Shown here: piece by piece, positions 19,889 to 32,177 of the stretch
How positions within the stretch are numbered: the first letter of the stretch is position 1
Layout of the letters: each line of letters opens with the position of its first letter
Assembly (NCBI GenBank): GCA_963556255.1
Contig: OY744613.1
Span: forward strand, 44,960,291 to 45,024,290
DNA from: Allolobophora icterica
Lineage: Eukaryota > Annelida > Clitellata > Crassiclitellata > Lumbricidae
DNA: 64,000 bases
Direction of reading: 5' to 3'
Made by a program: the position numbers and the translations under genes
The notes under the pieces: model-generated
Told to the model about the DNA's origin: nothing
Seen by the model: the letters and a program-made list of their open reading frames with translations, nothing else
The model's database searches: none

Positions 19889-22522
19889 TCAGAATAGGTC
19901 AACATACCAAGTATCTGGCGGAGCATCACCATGGTTGTAACAATGTTCCAGAAATTCTTTCTCTGTTTCAAACATTTCATCACAAATTCCACATCCATCA
20001 GGTCTTGCTGTAAAAGAGTCAGAATCCTCAGCACAGATTAATTTCTTTGCAGAAAGTCCCTCGATTTCTTGAGTCTCTTTTGACATATCTTTATTTCTTT
20101 CAGTATTAGGAGCTGGTAAAAAATCGTTCCTGGAGAGAACCTTGCTCCTTTCAGAACGACTACTATCGATCTTTCTCTGAACATCGCTCCCATCGTCAAT
20201 GTATTCTACTCTGGTGTGATGCTTTAGACGTTTGGTCTGAGATTGTTTACTTTTAAATGGTGTTCGAGGCGACTGGCAAATGTACAGCTTTTCCGAAACA
20301 TGTGATTTCCCGTGCAGATTCAGATGGCCCTTAGTTGTAAATGACTTCTGGCATACAAGGCATATGTACGGCACTTCACCATTATGCGTCCTAATATGAT
20401 TCTTCAGTATTACAGCATGTTTGAATGCTTTATAACATACACCACAGATGTACAGTTTTTCTCCAGTATGATTTCTCATGTGTTTATACAGATTAGAACG
20501 ACATGCAAAAGACTTCTGACACAATTGACATATGTATGGCTTTTCTCCAGTGTGGGTTCTCACGTGGCTATTCAGGTTAGAACCCCATTTAAGTGTCTTC
20601 TCACATAAATGGCATTTGTATGGTTTATCGCCAGAATGCATTTTTTGATGCGTCTTCAGAAAACTTGATTGAGTAAACGTTTTCTGACATACCTGACATA
20701 TATATGGCTTTTCTCCAGTATGGGTTCTCATGTGACGCTTCAGATGACTAGACTGTGCATATGATTTCTGACATAACTGGCATTTATATGGTTTTTCTCC
20801 ACTATGCACTCTATGGTGATTCTTCAGGTCACCTAACTGTGAAAATGACTTCTGACATAATTGGCATATATACGGTCTTTCCCCTGTATGGGTTCTCATG
20901 TGCGTTTTCAAAGAACCAGCATGAGCAAACGAGCTCTGACATAAATCGCATTTGTATGGCTTTTCACCTGTATGGGTTCTCATGTGACTTTTCAAATGAG
21001 CAACTGATTTCTGACATAATCGGCATCTGTAGGCCTTTTCTCCAGTGTGGGTTCTCATGTGATTTTTCAGCCAACTATTTTGAGCAAATGATTTCTGACA
21101 TAAGTGGCATTTGTATGGCTTTTCTCCAGTATGGGTTCTCATATGCTTTTTCAGGCACATATTTTGAGCAAATGATTTCTGGCATAACTGGCATTTGTAT
21201 GGCTTTTCACCAGTATGGATTCTCATGTGTTGATTCAGAAGACCACCCCTGGAAAATGATTTCTCACATAACTGGCATTTGTATGGCTTTTCTCCAGTAT
21301 GGGTCCTCAAGTGAAGCTTCAGATGACCAGCTTGTGTAAATGATTGCTGGCATAAATGGCAATGAAATGGTTTTTCTCCAGTATGCATTCTCATGTGAGT
21401 CTTCAGCTTACCAGACTCTGAGAATGCCTTCTGACATATTTGGCATTTATGTGGTTTTTCACCTGTATGCGTTCTCATGTGGCTCTTCAAGGACCCAGTA
21501 TAAGAAAATGATATCTGACATATCAGGCATTTGTATGGCTTTTCTCCAGTATGGGTTCTCATGTGTTTTTTCAAGGACCCAACATCAGCAAATGATTTCC
21601 GACATAACTGGCATATGTATGGCTTTTCGCCAGTGTGGGTTCTCATGTGAAGCTTCAGGTTACTACCATTGGAAAATGATTTCTGACATAACTGGCATTT
21701 GTATGGCTTTTCTCCAGTATGGGTTCTCAAGTGATTTTTCAGCCAACTATTTTGAGCAAATGATTTTGGACATAGCTGACATTTGTATGGCTTTTCTCCA
21801 GTATGGGTTCTCATGTGCTTTTTCAGCCGCATATTTACAGCAAATGATTTCTGACATAACTGGCATTTGTACGGCTTTTCTCCAGTATGGGTTCTCATGT
21901 GGCTTTTCAAGGATGCAGCTTCAGCAACTGATTTATGGCATAACTGGCATTTGTATGGCTTTTCTCCAGTATGGGTTCTCATGTGACGCTTCAGATGGCC
22001 AGATTGTGCAAATGATTGCTGGCATAAATGGCAATGAAATGGTTTTTCTCCAGTATGCGTTCTCGTGTGAATCTTCAGCTTACCAGGCTCTGAAAATGTC
22101 TTCTGACATATCTGGCATTTATATGGCTTTTCGCCAGTATGGGTTCTCATGTGAATCTTGAGCTTACCAGGCGCTGAAAATGATTTCTGACATAACTGGC
22201 ATTTGTATGGCTTTTCACCTGTATGGGTTCTCATGTGGCTTTTCAACTGAGCAACTGATTTTTGACATAAATGGCATTTGTAGGACTTTTCTCCAGTATG
22301 GGTCCTCAAGTGAAGCTTCAGACCATCAGATTGTGTAAATGATTGCTGGCATAAATGGCAATGAAATGGTTTTTCTCCAGTATGCATTCTCATGTGAGTC
22401 GTCAGCTTACTAGACTCTGAAAATGCCTTCTGACATATTTGGCATTTATATTGTTTTTCACATGTATGCATTCTCATGGGGCTTTTCAAGGATCCACAAA
22501 TGATTTCTGACATAACAGGCAT
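19889..22522 (-). CDS. C2H2 zinc-finger protein, unit B (877 aa, 26 fingers plus tail finger)
   Basis: Uninterrupted minus frame with 26 tandem C2H2 fingers, two of them three residues short ([14 protein letters not shown] and [14 protein letters not shown]). A decayed finger (CQSPRTPF), a hydrophilic linker of about 90 residues and the family's final finger CGICDEMF...HCYNH follow. The first residues, MPVMSEIIC, are not family-like: an approximately 7-nt deletion near 22490-22500 and a second indel near 22635 put the usual MYTREK start and first two fingers out of frame, and the first His of finger 1 region is Pro (SPMRMH). The usable start is therefore the internal ATG at 22520-22522 or the next Met. 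Likely nuclear DNA-binding protein. The candidate promoter keeps TATAAAA (plus 26642-26648) but the putative donor reads AT instead of GT. Confidence 0.8.
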   Translation of the reverse strand: MPVMSEIICGSLKSPMRMHTCEKQYKCQICQKAFSESSKLTTHMRMHTGEKPFHCHLCQQSFTQSDGLKLHLRTHTGEKSYKCHLCQKSVAQLKSHMRTHTGEKPYKCQLCQKSFSAPGKLKIHMRTHTGEKPYKCQICQKTFSEPGKLKIHTRTHTGEKPFHCHLCQQSFAQSGHLKRHMRTHTGEKPYKCQLCHKSVAEAASLKSHMRTHTGEKPYKCQLCQKSFAVNMRLKKHMRTHTGEKPYKCQLCPKSFAQNSWLKNHLRTHTGEKPYKCQLCQKSFSNGSNLKLHMRTHTGEKPYICQLCRKSFADVGSLKKHMRTHTGEKPYKCLICQISFSYTGSLKSHMRTHTGEKPHKCQICQKAFSESGKLKTHMRMHTGEKPFHCHLCQQSFTQAGHLKLHLRTHTGEKPYKCQLCEKSFSRGGLLNQHMRIHTGEKPYKCQLCQKSFAQNMCLKKHMRTHTGEKPYKCHLCQKSFAQNSWLKNHMRTHTGEKAYRCRLCQKSVAHLKSHMRTHTGEKPYKCDLCQSSFAHAGSLKTHMRTHTGERPYICQLCQKSFSQLGDLKNHHRVHSGEKPYKCQLCQKSYAQSSHLKRHMRTHTGEKPYICQVCQKTFTQSSFLKTHQKMHSGDKPYKCHLCEKTLKWGSNLNSHVRTHTGEKPYICQLCQKSFACRSNLYKHMRNHTGEKLYICGVCYKAFKHAVILKNHIRTHNGEVPYICLVCQKSFTTKGHLNLHGKSHVSEKLYICQSPRTPFKSKQSQTKRLKHHTRVEYIDDGSDVQRKIDSSRSERSKVLSRNDFLPAPNTERNKDMSKETQEIEGLSAKKLICAEDSDSFTARPDGCGICDEMFETEKEFLEHCYNHGDAPPDTWYVDLF

Positions 22523-22660
22523 TTGTATGGCTTTTCTTCAGTATGGGTTCTCATGTGACACTTCAGATGATCAAATTGTGCAAATGATTGCTGGTATAAA
22601 TGGCAATCAAACGGCTTTTCTCTGGTATATACATTCTAATGAAAGTCCTCAGTTGACCAG
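22523..22660 (-). pseudogene. Frameshifted N-terminal fingers of unit B
   Basis: In another minus frame this reads KAFDCHLYQQSFAQFDHLKC and [14 protein letters not shown], i.e. fingers 1-2 of the paralogs, separated from the main ORF by indels. Confidence 0.65.
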
Positions 22661-25600
22661 GTTGCAGATGTTTACTGTTATAATAAGCACTTTTAGTTCT
22701 TTTGTCTGTGATCCCTCATCACAGTAAATTACTTCTGACATAAATGGCACTGGTAGTAGTTTTTCTCATGTTAAATGCAAATTGGAATTTCTGCAGATCG
22801 CTCCAGTAGTTTCACAGTTAAGTACATGGTCTGTTCAAACGCTTTCTGATCTGAAATGAGAAATGTTGAACTTTCAGATGTAACTGACTTTGGATGACGT
22901 CGGATAAATAGAATTTTCTGTACGTGTGTGAAACTTGTTCAGTTTCGTGTATCATTCCTTGGTTATGTGACTTAACAAGAGTATCCATCTGCTGATGTTC
23001 CAATTACGATGCATTCTCCTGTTCAACAGGCAATACAACAAGTATAATGGACCAACTTCTAAGGCCTACACTTGTAACCTCCACCTGTATGGGTTCTCAT
23101 GTATTCCCATAAAGTACTAACTCACAAGGGCAAGTGATTTCTGACATAAGTGACACTCGTATGATCTTCTTATAGGATTCATTAGATTACGAACTTGTGC
23201 TACTGAGTTCTGACATAACTCGTATATTTCAGGCGTTTCTTGAGCATGAGTTTGAAAACATACTTTGTGACAATGACTATAATTATGAAAGCTCTGACAT
23301 GGTAAATGCAGTTTCCATTAGTTCTACTATGACTTTTGAAACACTGATAGCATGGTCTAGAATGTTAATGAGACTGCTTGAAGATGATGAAATATGTGAC
23401 AGTTGTGACACCTGCAGAGAAGATCTAATATGAAGACAAGCATATTCAATTTAATTAAAACAGGTTAGTGAGTTTTGAAGAGTAAGATAGACGAAACGTC
23501 TTCATTGAAGCAATCTCTTCAGTTTTGTTTAGATAGCAAAGAAATGCTGGATTGAAAGGTTTTCTATATTCTGACTTGCTTTTCTCAGAAGCAGAGTGAC
23601 ATGAGAACAATTTGAAGCCGGAGGAAAGCGACTGTTAGAAGGAAAGAAAGAGAGGTTCAGCTCCTTGTGGTAATAAGAACAATAACAGAGACGGTCTTGG
23701 AGAAGCTAACATTTCATGTCGGAGTAAAACTGAAGAAGGCATGAAACTTCAGATTCACAGGCTGGCAGAAAACTGGAAGACAGGAGAGGCATAGTAGTGC
23801 TACAAGGCACTGAATTTCAATTTTACATAGACGCAGAGATGAAGTCATGTAAGTCTGGAATGGATTGGAGTAAGAATCTAAGGCCTCAAAAGGTTTAAAT
23901 AGATTATGTAGAGATCTTACAGAGAAGAAGGCAGATCTAAAACAAGTTGGGAGTCCACGTATTCTTCAGTAGCAGTCAATGAATCAGATTCAGCAAAGTG
24001 CAGCAAAGAAATCGATGAAGATTGTTTGATAGAAAAGGCAACCTGTAGATTATAAATTAAAAAGCTTAAGAGGCTGATTTTTTTTATACATAATCAAATC
24101 AATGATGTGTGCATGAAATGTGACAAGTTTTAGGGCAGCTATAGTAAAAACGTAAACAAAATAGCAGAAACTGTTGCACACAAAATTGTCTAATGCTCAG
24201 CTGCCTTTTTTCAGTGGTCATGATGTTTAATTTTACTGAAAGTGTGGCAAATTATGTTTGTTATTCATATATTTACTAAATTGTTACAATATTCATCAAG
24301 TGTTCCTTCTTGAATTTTCCATGTTAGCATGACATTGTGTCTGAAGTAGAACGATAGGCTGCCCACAAAGTGAATGTTTTCATTAAATGACACTTTTGAT
24401 ATTTCTGCTATGCCTTGGCAAATCGGGTTTCAAATTTCATGTTGATGTCTTTGTGATATTTTGAACATGAAGGCCAGCATTATGATTAGCCCGGTCAGTT
24501 GAACCTTAAGGCTTGGGTACCCGACCAAAGTATTTCACCCTGGTTTTGAAACCCAGAAAACAAACGAAAATGATTATTTTTGACAAAGTTCTGTGTTAGT
24601 TGTGGACTCTTACCTTAATAATGCACAGAAGGTGTCTTTGCCAAGTGAAGCCAAGGGGTAGGGAGTATAGGGTTACAGTAAACAGTTACCAGGCAATAAA
24701 GGGCATAACATAACTTTCTTTCGTCTCTGGTAGTCTGTAGAAAGTAGTGCACCTTTATACTGGTGAGCTGAACAATACTTTGGCCTCTTGGGTAAATAAT
24801 TTTGAATTAGGCATTTGAGCATACAATGACTGATGTGCAACCCCTAGAATGGTTGAGGGGTTATTATCACTAACCGAATGAAAAGCGGTGAGGTGTTCCG
24901 CTAAGAATGGACTCTGGCATCGGGTTCTATTTTTACCCAACCTTGACACCTATGATTATTATGAGGACGACGTTGGTGTTATTGCAGTTGGGGGTGATGA
25001 TGTAATTTTATGCCCCAGAAATCTGCAATATTGCTATTTCCCTGCTTTCTCAGCTTAATGTTCTGATTTAACTTCACCCTCTACTCAACGATGTTTGCTT
25101 CCTTCAACTCAGTCATCCACCTGTGGCTTCCTCTCTGACTCATTTCACCTCATTTATCCACCTCACAATCTTTGCTATATTTAGCCAATGTTTAATATTT
25201 ACTAGTGACAGTTAGTGTTTACTAATTAAATATTTTGAATATGTATATTTGCATTTTTACCTGAAATTGAATATTAACTGCACACAGTTAGCCTGTATTC
25301 AAAAGTACACACGTGATCACTTCTACTGCATTTCGTGTGGCTTTCAGCATTTCTTAGATCCTGCATAAAATAACCACAATAAAATTATTGATAAATAACA
25401 GAAACTTATGGTTAGGAAAACCTTAATTAATTATTTAATTATTTTTCACCATTAGCAACATAATTAATCAATTAATAATTTAAATATGTTGGTAATTCTT
25501 GGCTTGTGCAAAAACTCTCATCCACATCTGCACAGATAGAACAGTTCCAGATATTTAGTATGCAACACAGTTCGTGTGCATACTTTTCCAAATTTTGCAT

Positions 25601-26639
25601 TCAGACTTCCTTGAATTTTATTAAATTAAGTTGTTTTGTAAGATACAAAGAAATTTAGTAGTCGGACATTATGTCCACAAAGATTTGCTCTGTAGATTAT
25701 TTACCTCACATGTGATTTGCATTTTGTCAAATAAGTATTAATGAATTTACTTTGTTAGACACAATGAAGTTTCCCAGTCACCCAATATGTAATCAGAAAT
25801 GATGTGTCTTTCTGGCAGCAGACTGTAATGAATCTTGGTTTGTGCAATTTTTAAACCACAGCATTGTGAATTATATTACCAGACTGCATTTTTATATATA
25901 AATTCGAACATTATTAAATATTGGGTAATTGTCAATATTTATATGAGGAAATTCACCTAAAATTTATTAAAATCTCACATAATAAGTTATTCACAGCTCA
26001 TGATATGACGAGACTGATGAACAGTTACTTCGTCCAGTTGGATAAGAAGATGATTGTGACATATTTTGCAATATCAATTGTCTCGTTTTACTGACAACAA
26101 TCACTTTAAACACAACTTCAGAGCCATGCTAACGTGGAAAATGCAAGAAATGAACAATTCACCAAAATTAAAATACAAAATACAAATACATATTTGAATA
26201 GCACACATTTGCCATAGTTTACATAAAGAAAACGCCAAGGTCCATTAACAGAAGGCTGTTGAGCATTAGCAAATTTTGTGTCTGGAATAAAATCTAGTTT
26301 TGCACTTTTTAGTATAATCTACACTACATTTATCACATTTCATCCTAAAGATATTCAACTTATATGCAAAACTTTGAACCTCCTAAGTTTCTTGATTTTA
26401 ATAGTGCAGATCGGTAGAGAAATATCCCAGAAACAACAATTTCTGTAAAAACATTTGCCATTTGCCTTTTTTCATAAGCAGTAGGCCCCTATGGGAAAAG
26501 ATCAGAAAGATACGAGACCCCTAAGCATTATTAAGCAATGAAACCTCTGTCCGAGCTTATCTACTCTCATGCTGTTTAGAACTACCAAAACAATCTCTAG
26601 AGAACTAGATAACCAAACAGTAAAATAAACAGCAAAGCT
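22661..26639. other. Duplicated upstream spacer, unit B
   Basis: Collinear with the unit A spacer. It contains decayed finger pieces (22730-22800, 23085-23240). No intact gene. Small ORFs at 23197-23433 and 24755-24949 are not credible genes. Confidence 0.6.
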
Positions 26640-27050
26640 GGTTTTATACTATAGCAAAATTAAATCGGTTCCGACTTTACCCGACTTGCTTACAAAGACA
26701 TAAATGCCAACATCAACAAGACATCCAATATTATTACCCTGAAACAGTGGTACGTCACCGTGTCATTGACGTAAGTTTTTCTGTACAGATAGTTCAGGCC
26801 ACTGTAAATACAAATTATTTCTACATAAATTTGCAAAATCATACCACATTTAGCATTAGAATACATTTTATGCCCAGGGACGCATTTTGCCTTCGAATAC
26901 ACAAAATGGCGAGCGATTGAAAATCTGCTTACCTGAAACTAAACGCAAGATTTCAATACTAGTTTGTTCTGCTATCTGGCGAGTAGGCCTATATTAAGAG
27001 TTACAAATGTTCCACAGACAACACGGTATCATTTCGACCAAAAAGATGAG
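26640..27050 (-). promoter_or_regulatory. Conserved upstream block (candidate promoter), unit B
   Basis: Same block as 5281-5710: TATAAAA on the minus strand at 26642-26648, GTCATTGACGTAAG near 26761 and ACACAAAATGGCGAGC near 26900. The candidate donor GT seen in A, C and D is AT here (plus ...CTCATGCTG near 26567). Confidence 0.3.
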
Positions 27051-27519
27051 AAAGATTTCCATCAATTTGTGTAACATCAAAATATCCAGGTTTGGACGAG
27101 TTGAATGAGAAGAGTAGACCTCCGTAGGCCTATTTAATGGGTTGTTCCGAATGTCACCAAATTTTACCTGGCGATAGGCCTACGTGGCACCGAAATAGTC
27201 AAAGGCGACTATTCCCGACTTCTGCAAACGATCCAAAGATTTATTCTTAACATCTTAAAATGTTCTATAAAATCCAGTGCAAACGACTCATCTCCCCATA
27301 TTGACACATACGTGACTCCAACAATTCGTGTTAATTACCGGTTTTAACCGTAAACCTAAAACTGAGTGAAATATGAGACAAATTTTACAGCTGAATTCTT
27401 TGTTAGATATACAGCCAATGCAATGGGAATGTTACCTCTTGACATTTTAGAAATCTCTGACATGACAGAAATCTCAAGAAATTTAAATCATAATTGCAGA
27501 TTAGTCGCCAAATCTCTAT

Positions 27520-27665
27520 GATAATAATGATGGTTATGATGATGATGACGACGATGATGAAAACGACAATGATGACCACCATGATTATGTCGATGGTGAT
27601 GTTGATGTTGGAGATGATTATAATGACGATGATGACGACGGCGATGTTGATGATGGCCATTATGA
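27520..27665 (+). repeat. GAT/GAC microsatellite, unit B
   Basis: Counterpart of 6181-6340. ORFs of Met/Ile or Asp-rich composition on either strand are artefacts. Confidence 0.85.
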
Positions 27666-28521
27666 CACGGAGGATTAGGCTAGTGTGATTACGATGGGAT
27701 AGGTTCCAATTACTTGCGATTTCTTTCACTGACAGTCGACATAATTATGGCGTTAATACTAAGTCTTGTGATTTATTTCCAGTCACTAGATTACTTGCGA
27801 TTTTTTTAACTTGAACACTCTTTAAACTTTAATGACGAACTGCATTGGTTTCCCAGCCATTTTAGTACACTATCGTCGTAAAAGTGCTAACACTGTCGAT
27901 TATGTGTGACGTTTAATTACTTTACAAACTGCAGCAAGGGTACAATACCACGTTATCATAATAGCCTTTTTGCGTAGGACTTTCACATTGGCCAATAGAA
28001 ATAATACACCTGAGCTAAATCGAGCCACATGTAAAATATTCCAGAAACGCAAAGCAATTACGTGATCAACAGCTCCTACAGTAAGTTTTCCCCTACAACA
28101 ACAGCCAGTTTCATGAAATTTAAAAGAGCTCTCAACTTTGAATACAAAATTGATAATTGTTTCCTTTAACTCAACATTATTAGGCCAGAAATCCAGGTCC
28201 CGTCGCTTTGTAACTTGCCACAGAAGACTTAGAGCCTTTCATGTTATAGCCGAATTCGATAGATGGCGAAAAGGAACAGAAACCGTTAGGCCCTATACGT
28301 TGTCTATTATTGGGGAGTGGTATAAAAAAAGAGAAAATCTGCTTATAGTGCATAATTTTTAGCGTCTCCGTGCATTCTTTCGAGATCTGTTGCTCCTTTT
28401 TTTAGCTCCCAGCTTCACTCTGTGTAGAATCGTGTTATGCGACTGTTGGCGGAGAGTTACTGTAGATCTAATGACGCAAATATGGTTCAACCTGGGACTA
28501 ATATTAGTCCCAGGTTCAACC

Positions 28522-28722
28522 CAGTGTTTTAGTTGTCGGGGGTGGGTGGGGTTGGGGGGTCAACCCCCTAGTACTCTTTCTAACCCCCTCAGCTAAGTAA
28601 CTGAAAATATGTTGAGGGGTTAATTTACTACAAAAAACTGGTGTTTGGTCTATGTGATTATGTGATTTGGTAATCTGCAAATTTTTGACCCCCCCAGTTG
28701 TTTTTGGACAACTAAAACACTG
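28522..28722. mobile_element. hAT-like MITE, 201 bp, perfect 16-bp TIR, 8-bp TSD
   Basis: Ends CAGTGTTTTAGTTGTC and its exact inverse. Direct repeats GTTCAACC at 28514-28521 and 28723-28730. Units D and E lack it at the same site (39375, 54405). The interior is G-rich on the left (GGGGTTGGGG) and C-rich on the right, like the 18784 element, suggesting related families. Confidence 0.85.
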
Positions 28723-29125
28723 GTTCAACCGTAGTTTAGGTTGGTAAATTACGCAGTTGCATTGAAACTTTTTATACTACAAAAAAATAATAATCGTTTA
28801 TCCAACTTTTAGTTTCAGTTATATGTTTATCGATCATCCAGCTGCTAGTTTGAGTTATATTTTCATCGACCATCCAACTTCAAGTTTAAGTTTTATTATT
28901 AAATGTTCATCGCTCATCCACGGCAATCATTTCGACACTAAAACGATATATTTTCATCGCAATTCCAGCTTATAGTTTGAGTTTTATTACGTAATGTGTT
29001 CATCAATAATCCAGCTGCTAGTTTCAGTAATAATAGTTTCATCAATCATCCAACTTCTAGTTTGAGTTTTACTATGAAATAATTTTCCTACACGGTAATT
29101 TACCAACCTAAACTACGGTTTAACC

Positions 29126-29421
29126 ACAGTATAAATAATTACACAATACATCGACTCCCGGCCGATGCAGCAGTCAGAATGTGTGACCGACCGCCATTTT
29201 GAAAATGGAGGTTTACACGCCGATACACCGGAATCCATCACATAAAATATTTTTTAAACGTTACAACAGTGAGGACTTCATAGAATTAACAATATAATTT
29301 TTAACGTTAATTTCAGCTTAAATCTGTAATTCAAAAGCTCAGTTTCAAAATGGCGTCACCCCAAAAACTAGTCAACAGACAGCGATAGGAGTCGACGTAC
29401 TGTGTAATTATTCATACTGTG
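29126..29421. mobile_element. MITE, 296 bp, 8-bp TSD, shared by units C-E
   Basis: Inverted ends start ACAGTATAAATAATTACACA (left) and ACAGTATGAATAATTACACA (right, inverted), with direct repeats GTTTAACC (29118-29125, 29422-29429). Unit B is empty (near 19125). Copies at the same site occur at 39763-40131 (with an internal ~66-bp duplication) and, left end lost, at 54554-54729. Confidence 0.8.
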
Positions 29422-30234
29422 GTTTAACCGCAAATAGCAAGCATTGCCCAACACAACACTGTTGTTCCGCTACCTAAATAATCAGAATGAATGATTGACT
29501 CCAAGCAAAATGGAAATAGACAATCCAGTCATTGCCTTTGAAGGTACTTCCTACAGGAGCTAAACAAACCATATGAATATAATTTACGATGTCACATGTC
29601 AGTTGCATAGAACTGAGATAACAAAATAAATGATTGATGTGTAATAATTCTGCTGAAAGGATCCATAGTAAATTAAGACACAATATTAAGTGAACAAATA
29701 ATGTATGCACAACAATCTAATGCACAATGTCTAAAAGAAGCGAGACGAGTGACAATTAATAATCTAGGTACAACACATCTGAAGTTTTTAATAATCTACA
29801 ACGAACATCAGAAACTAGACAGACATTTTGGTCCAATGCACAAATAATTCATTATACATGAACTCTAATATTGTATTGTAATAAAAGCAGTATAGACCAG
29901 GATTACTAATTAAAATTGATTTGCAACAATTGTGTTAAAACAGAAAATCTATAATAAATTATGATGCACAATTAGATGTTTCCATAAAACATCGAAGAGA
30001 TGTACTTAATGTAAGCCTGTTGGAAGAAAATTTTTCTGCATCGATGATTTATACCTAAGAGGACATAATTTGCCTATCCACTGAGTGTTCTTGTTTCCAA
30101 TGACTTATTCGCAATCCATGTTACAGCTTTCTATAATCACCAACAGCAGCGTGCTTGACATCCAAAATTAATTTGTACAAAAACAGAGCCTTCAATATTA
30201 TTGCAAGGTGTCAATCCTTTGTAGGCGTTCACAT

Positions 30235-32177
30235 CTATAGGAGATATGAACAGAATAGGTCAACATACAAAGGATCTGGCGGAGCATCACCATGGTTGTA
30301 ACAATGCTCCAGAAATTCTTTCTTTGTTTCAAACATTTCATCACAAATTCCACATCCAACAGGTCTTGCTGTAAAAGAGTCAGGATCGTCAGCACAGATT
30401 AATTTCTTTGAAGAAAGTCCCTTGCTTTCTTGAGTCTCTTTTGACATATCTTTACTTCTTTCAGTATTGGGAGCTGGTAGAAACTTGTTCCTCGAGACAG
30501 CCTTGCTCTTTTCAGAACGACTAATGTCGATCTTTCTCTGAACATCTCTCCCAACGTCAATGTATTCTACTCTGGTGTGATGCCTTAGACGTTTGGTCCG
30601 AGATTGTTTACTTTTAAATGGTGTTCGAGGCGACTGGCAAATGTACAGCTTTTCCGAAATATGTGATTTCCCGTGCAGATTCAGATGGCTCTTAGTTTTA
30701 AATGACTTCTGGCATATAAGACATATGTACGGCTTTTCACCAGTATGTGTCCTAATATGATTCTTCAGTATTACAGCATGTTTGAATGCTTTATAACATA
30801 CACCACAGATGTACGGTTTTTCTCCAGTATGACTTCTCATGTGTTTGTACAGATTAGACCCACATGCAAAAGACTTCTGACACAATTGACATATGTATGG
30901 CTTTTCTCCAGTGTGGGTTCTCAAGTGGCTATTCAGATTGGAACCCCATTTAAATGACTTCTGACATAAATGGCATTTGAGTGGTTTTTCGACATTATGC
31001 ATTTTTTGATGAATCTTCAGAGTACTTGACTGAGTAAACGTTTTCTGACATAACTGATTATGTACGGCTTCTCTCCAGTATGCACTCTAATGTGAGACTT
31101 TAGATGACTAGACTGTGCATATGATTTCTGACATAACTGGCATTTATACGGTTTTTCTCCACTATGCACTCTATGGTGAGTCTTCAGGTCACTTAACTGC
31201 GAAAATGCCTTCTGACATATTTGGCATTTATACGGTCTTTCCCCTGTATGGGTTCTCATGTGCGTTTTCAACGAACAAGCATGAGCAAACGAGTTCTGAC
31301 ATAAATGGCATTTGTATGGCTTTTCACCTGTATGGGTTCTCATGTGGCTTTTCAAGGACCAAACTCCAGCAAATGATTTTTGACATAAATGGCATTTGTA
31401 GGACTTTTCTCCAGTGTGGGTTCTCATGTGATTTTTCAGCCAACTATTTTGAGCAAATCTCTTCTGACATAGGTGGCATTTGTATGGCTTTTCTCCCGTA
31501 TGGGTCCTCAAGTGCTGCTTCAGACCATCAGATCGTGCAAATGATTGCTGGCATAAATGGCAACGAAATGGTTTTTCTCCAGTATGTATTCTCGTGTGAG
31601 TATTCAGCTTACCAGACTCTGAAAATGCCTTCTGACATATTTGGCATTTATATGGTTTTTCACCCGTATGCATTCTCGTGTGGCACTTCAAGGACGCAGT
31701 GCAAGAAAATGATTTCTGACATAATTGGCATTTGTATGGCTTTTCTCCAGTATGGGTTCTCATATGACGCTTCAGATGGCCAGATTGTGCAAATGATTGC
31801 TGGCATAAATGGCAATGAAATGGTTTTTCTCCAGTATGCATTCTCATGTGAATCTTCAGCTTACCAGGCTCTGAAAATGTCTTCTGACATAACTGGCATT
31901 TGTATGGCTTTTCTCCAGTATGGGTTCTCATGTGGCTTTTCAAGGACCCAACTCCAGCAAATGATTTCTGACATAACTGGCATTTGTTTGACTTTTCTCC
32001 AGTATGGGTTCTCATGTGGCTTTTCAAGGACCAAACTCCAGCAAATGATTTCTGACATAACTGGCATTTGTATGGCTTTTCTCCAGTATGAATTCTCAAG
32101 TGACGCTTCAGATGGCCAGATTGTGCAAATGATTGCTGGCATAAATGGCAGTCAAACGGCTTTTCTCTGGTATACAT
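30235..32177 (-). pseudogene. C2H2 zinc-finger gene, unit C, single 1-nt frameshift
   Basis: Minus strand, start [10 protein letters not shown] (ATG 32175-32177), 13 fingers in frame, then a one-base deletion near 31057-31060 within finger 14 (plus strand GATTATG where paralogs have GACATATG). After it the frame continues through fingers 15-18, the decayed CQSPRTPF segment, the linker and the terminal CGICDEMF finger to the stop at 30235. Only this lesion separates it from a ~640-aa protein, so decay is recent (or the base is an assembly error). The candidate TATA of its upstream block is also changed to TGTAAAA (37492-37498). Fingers with helix GVWSLKS occur twice. Confidence 0.85.

Larger units (their letters stand above)
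27670..30234. other. Duplicated 3' flank of ZNF unit C
   Basis: No gene. Contains the MITEs listed separately, 36-bp repeat copies (28795-29075) and the palindrome TGGGACTAATATTAGTCCCA at about 28494-28513 between GTTCAACC repeats. Confidence 0.6.

Noticed and set aside
28138..28362. Plus ORF with LGQKSRSRRF recurring in all units
   Set aside because: Length, start and end differ among units, and no family is recognised. Treated as duplicated noncoding flank.
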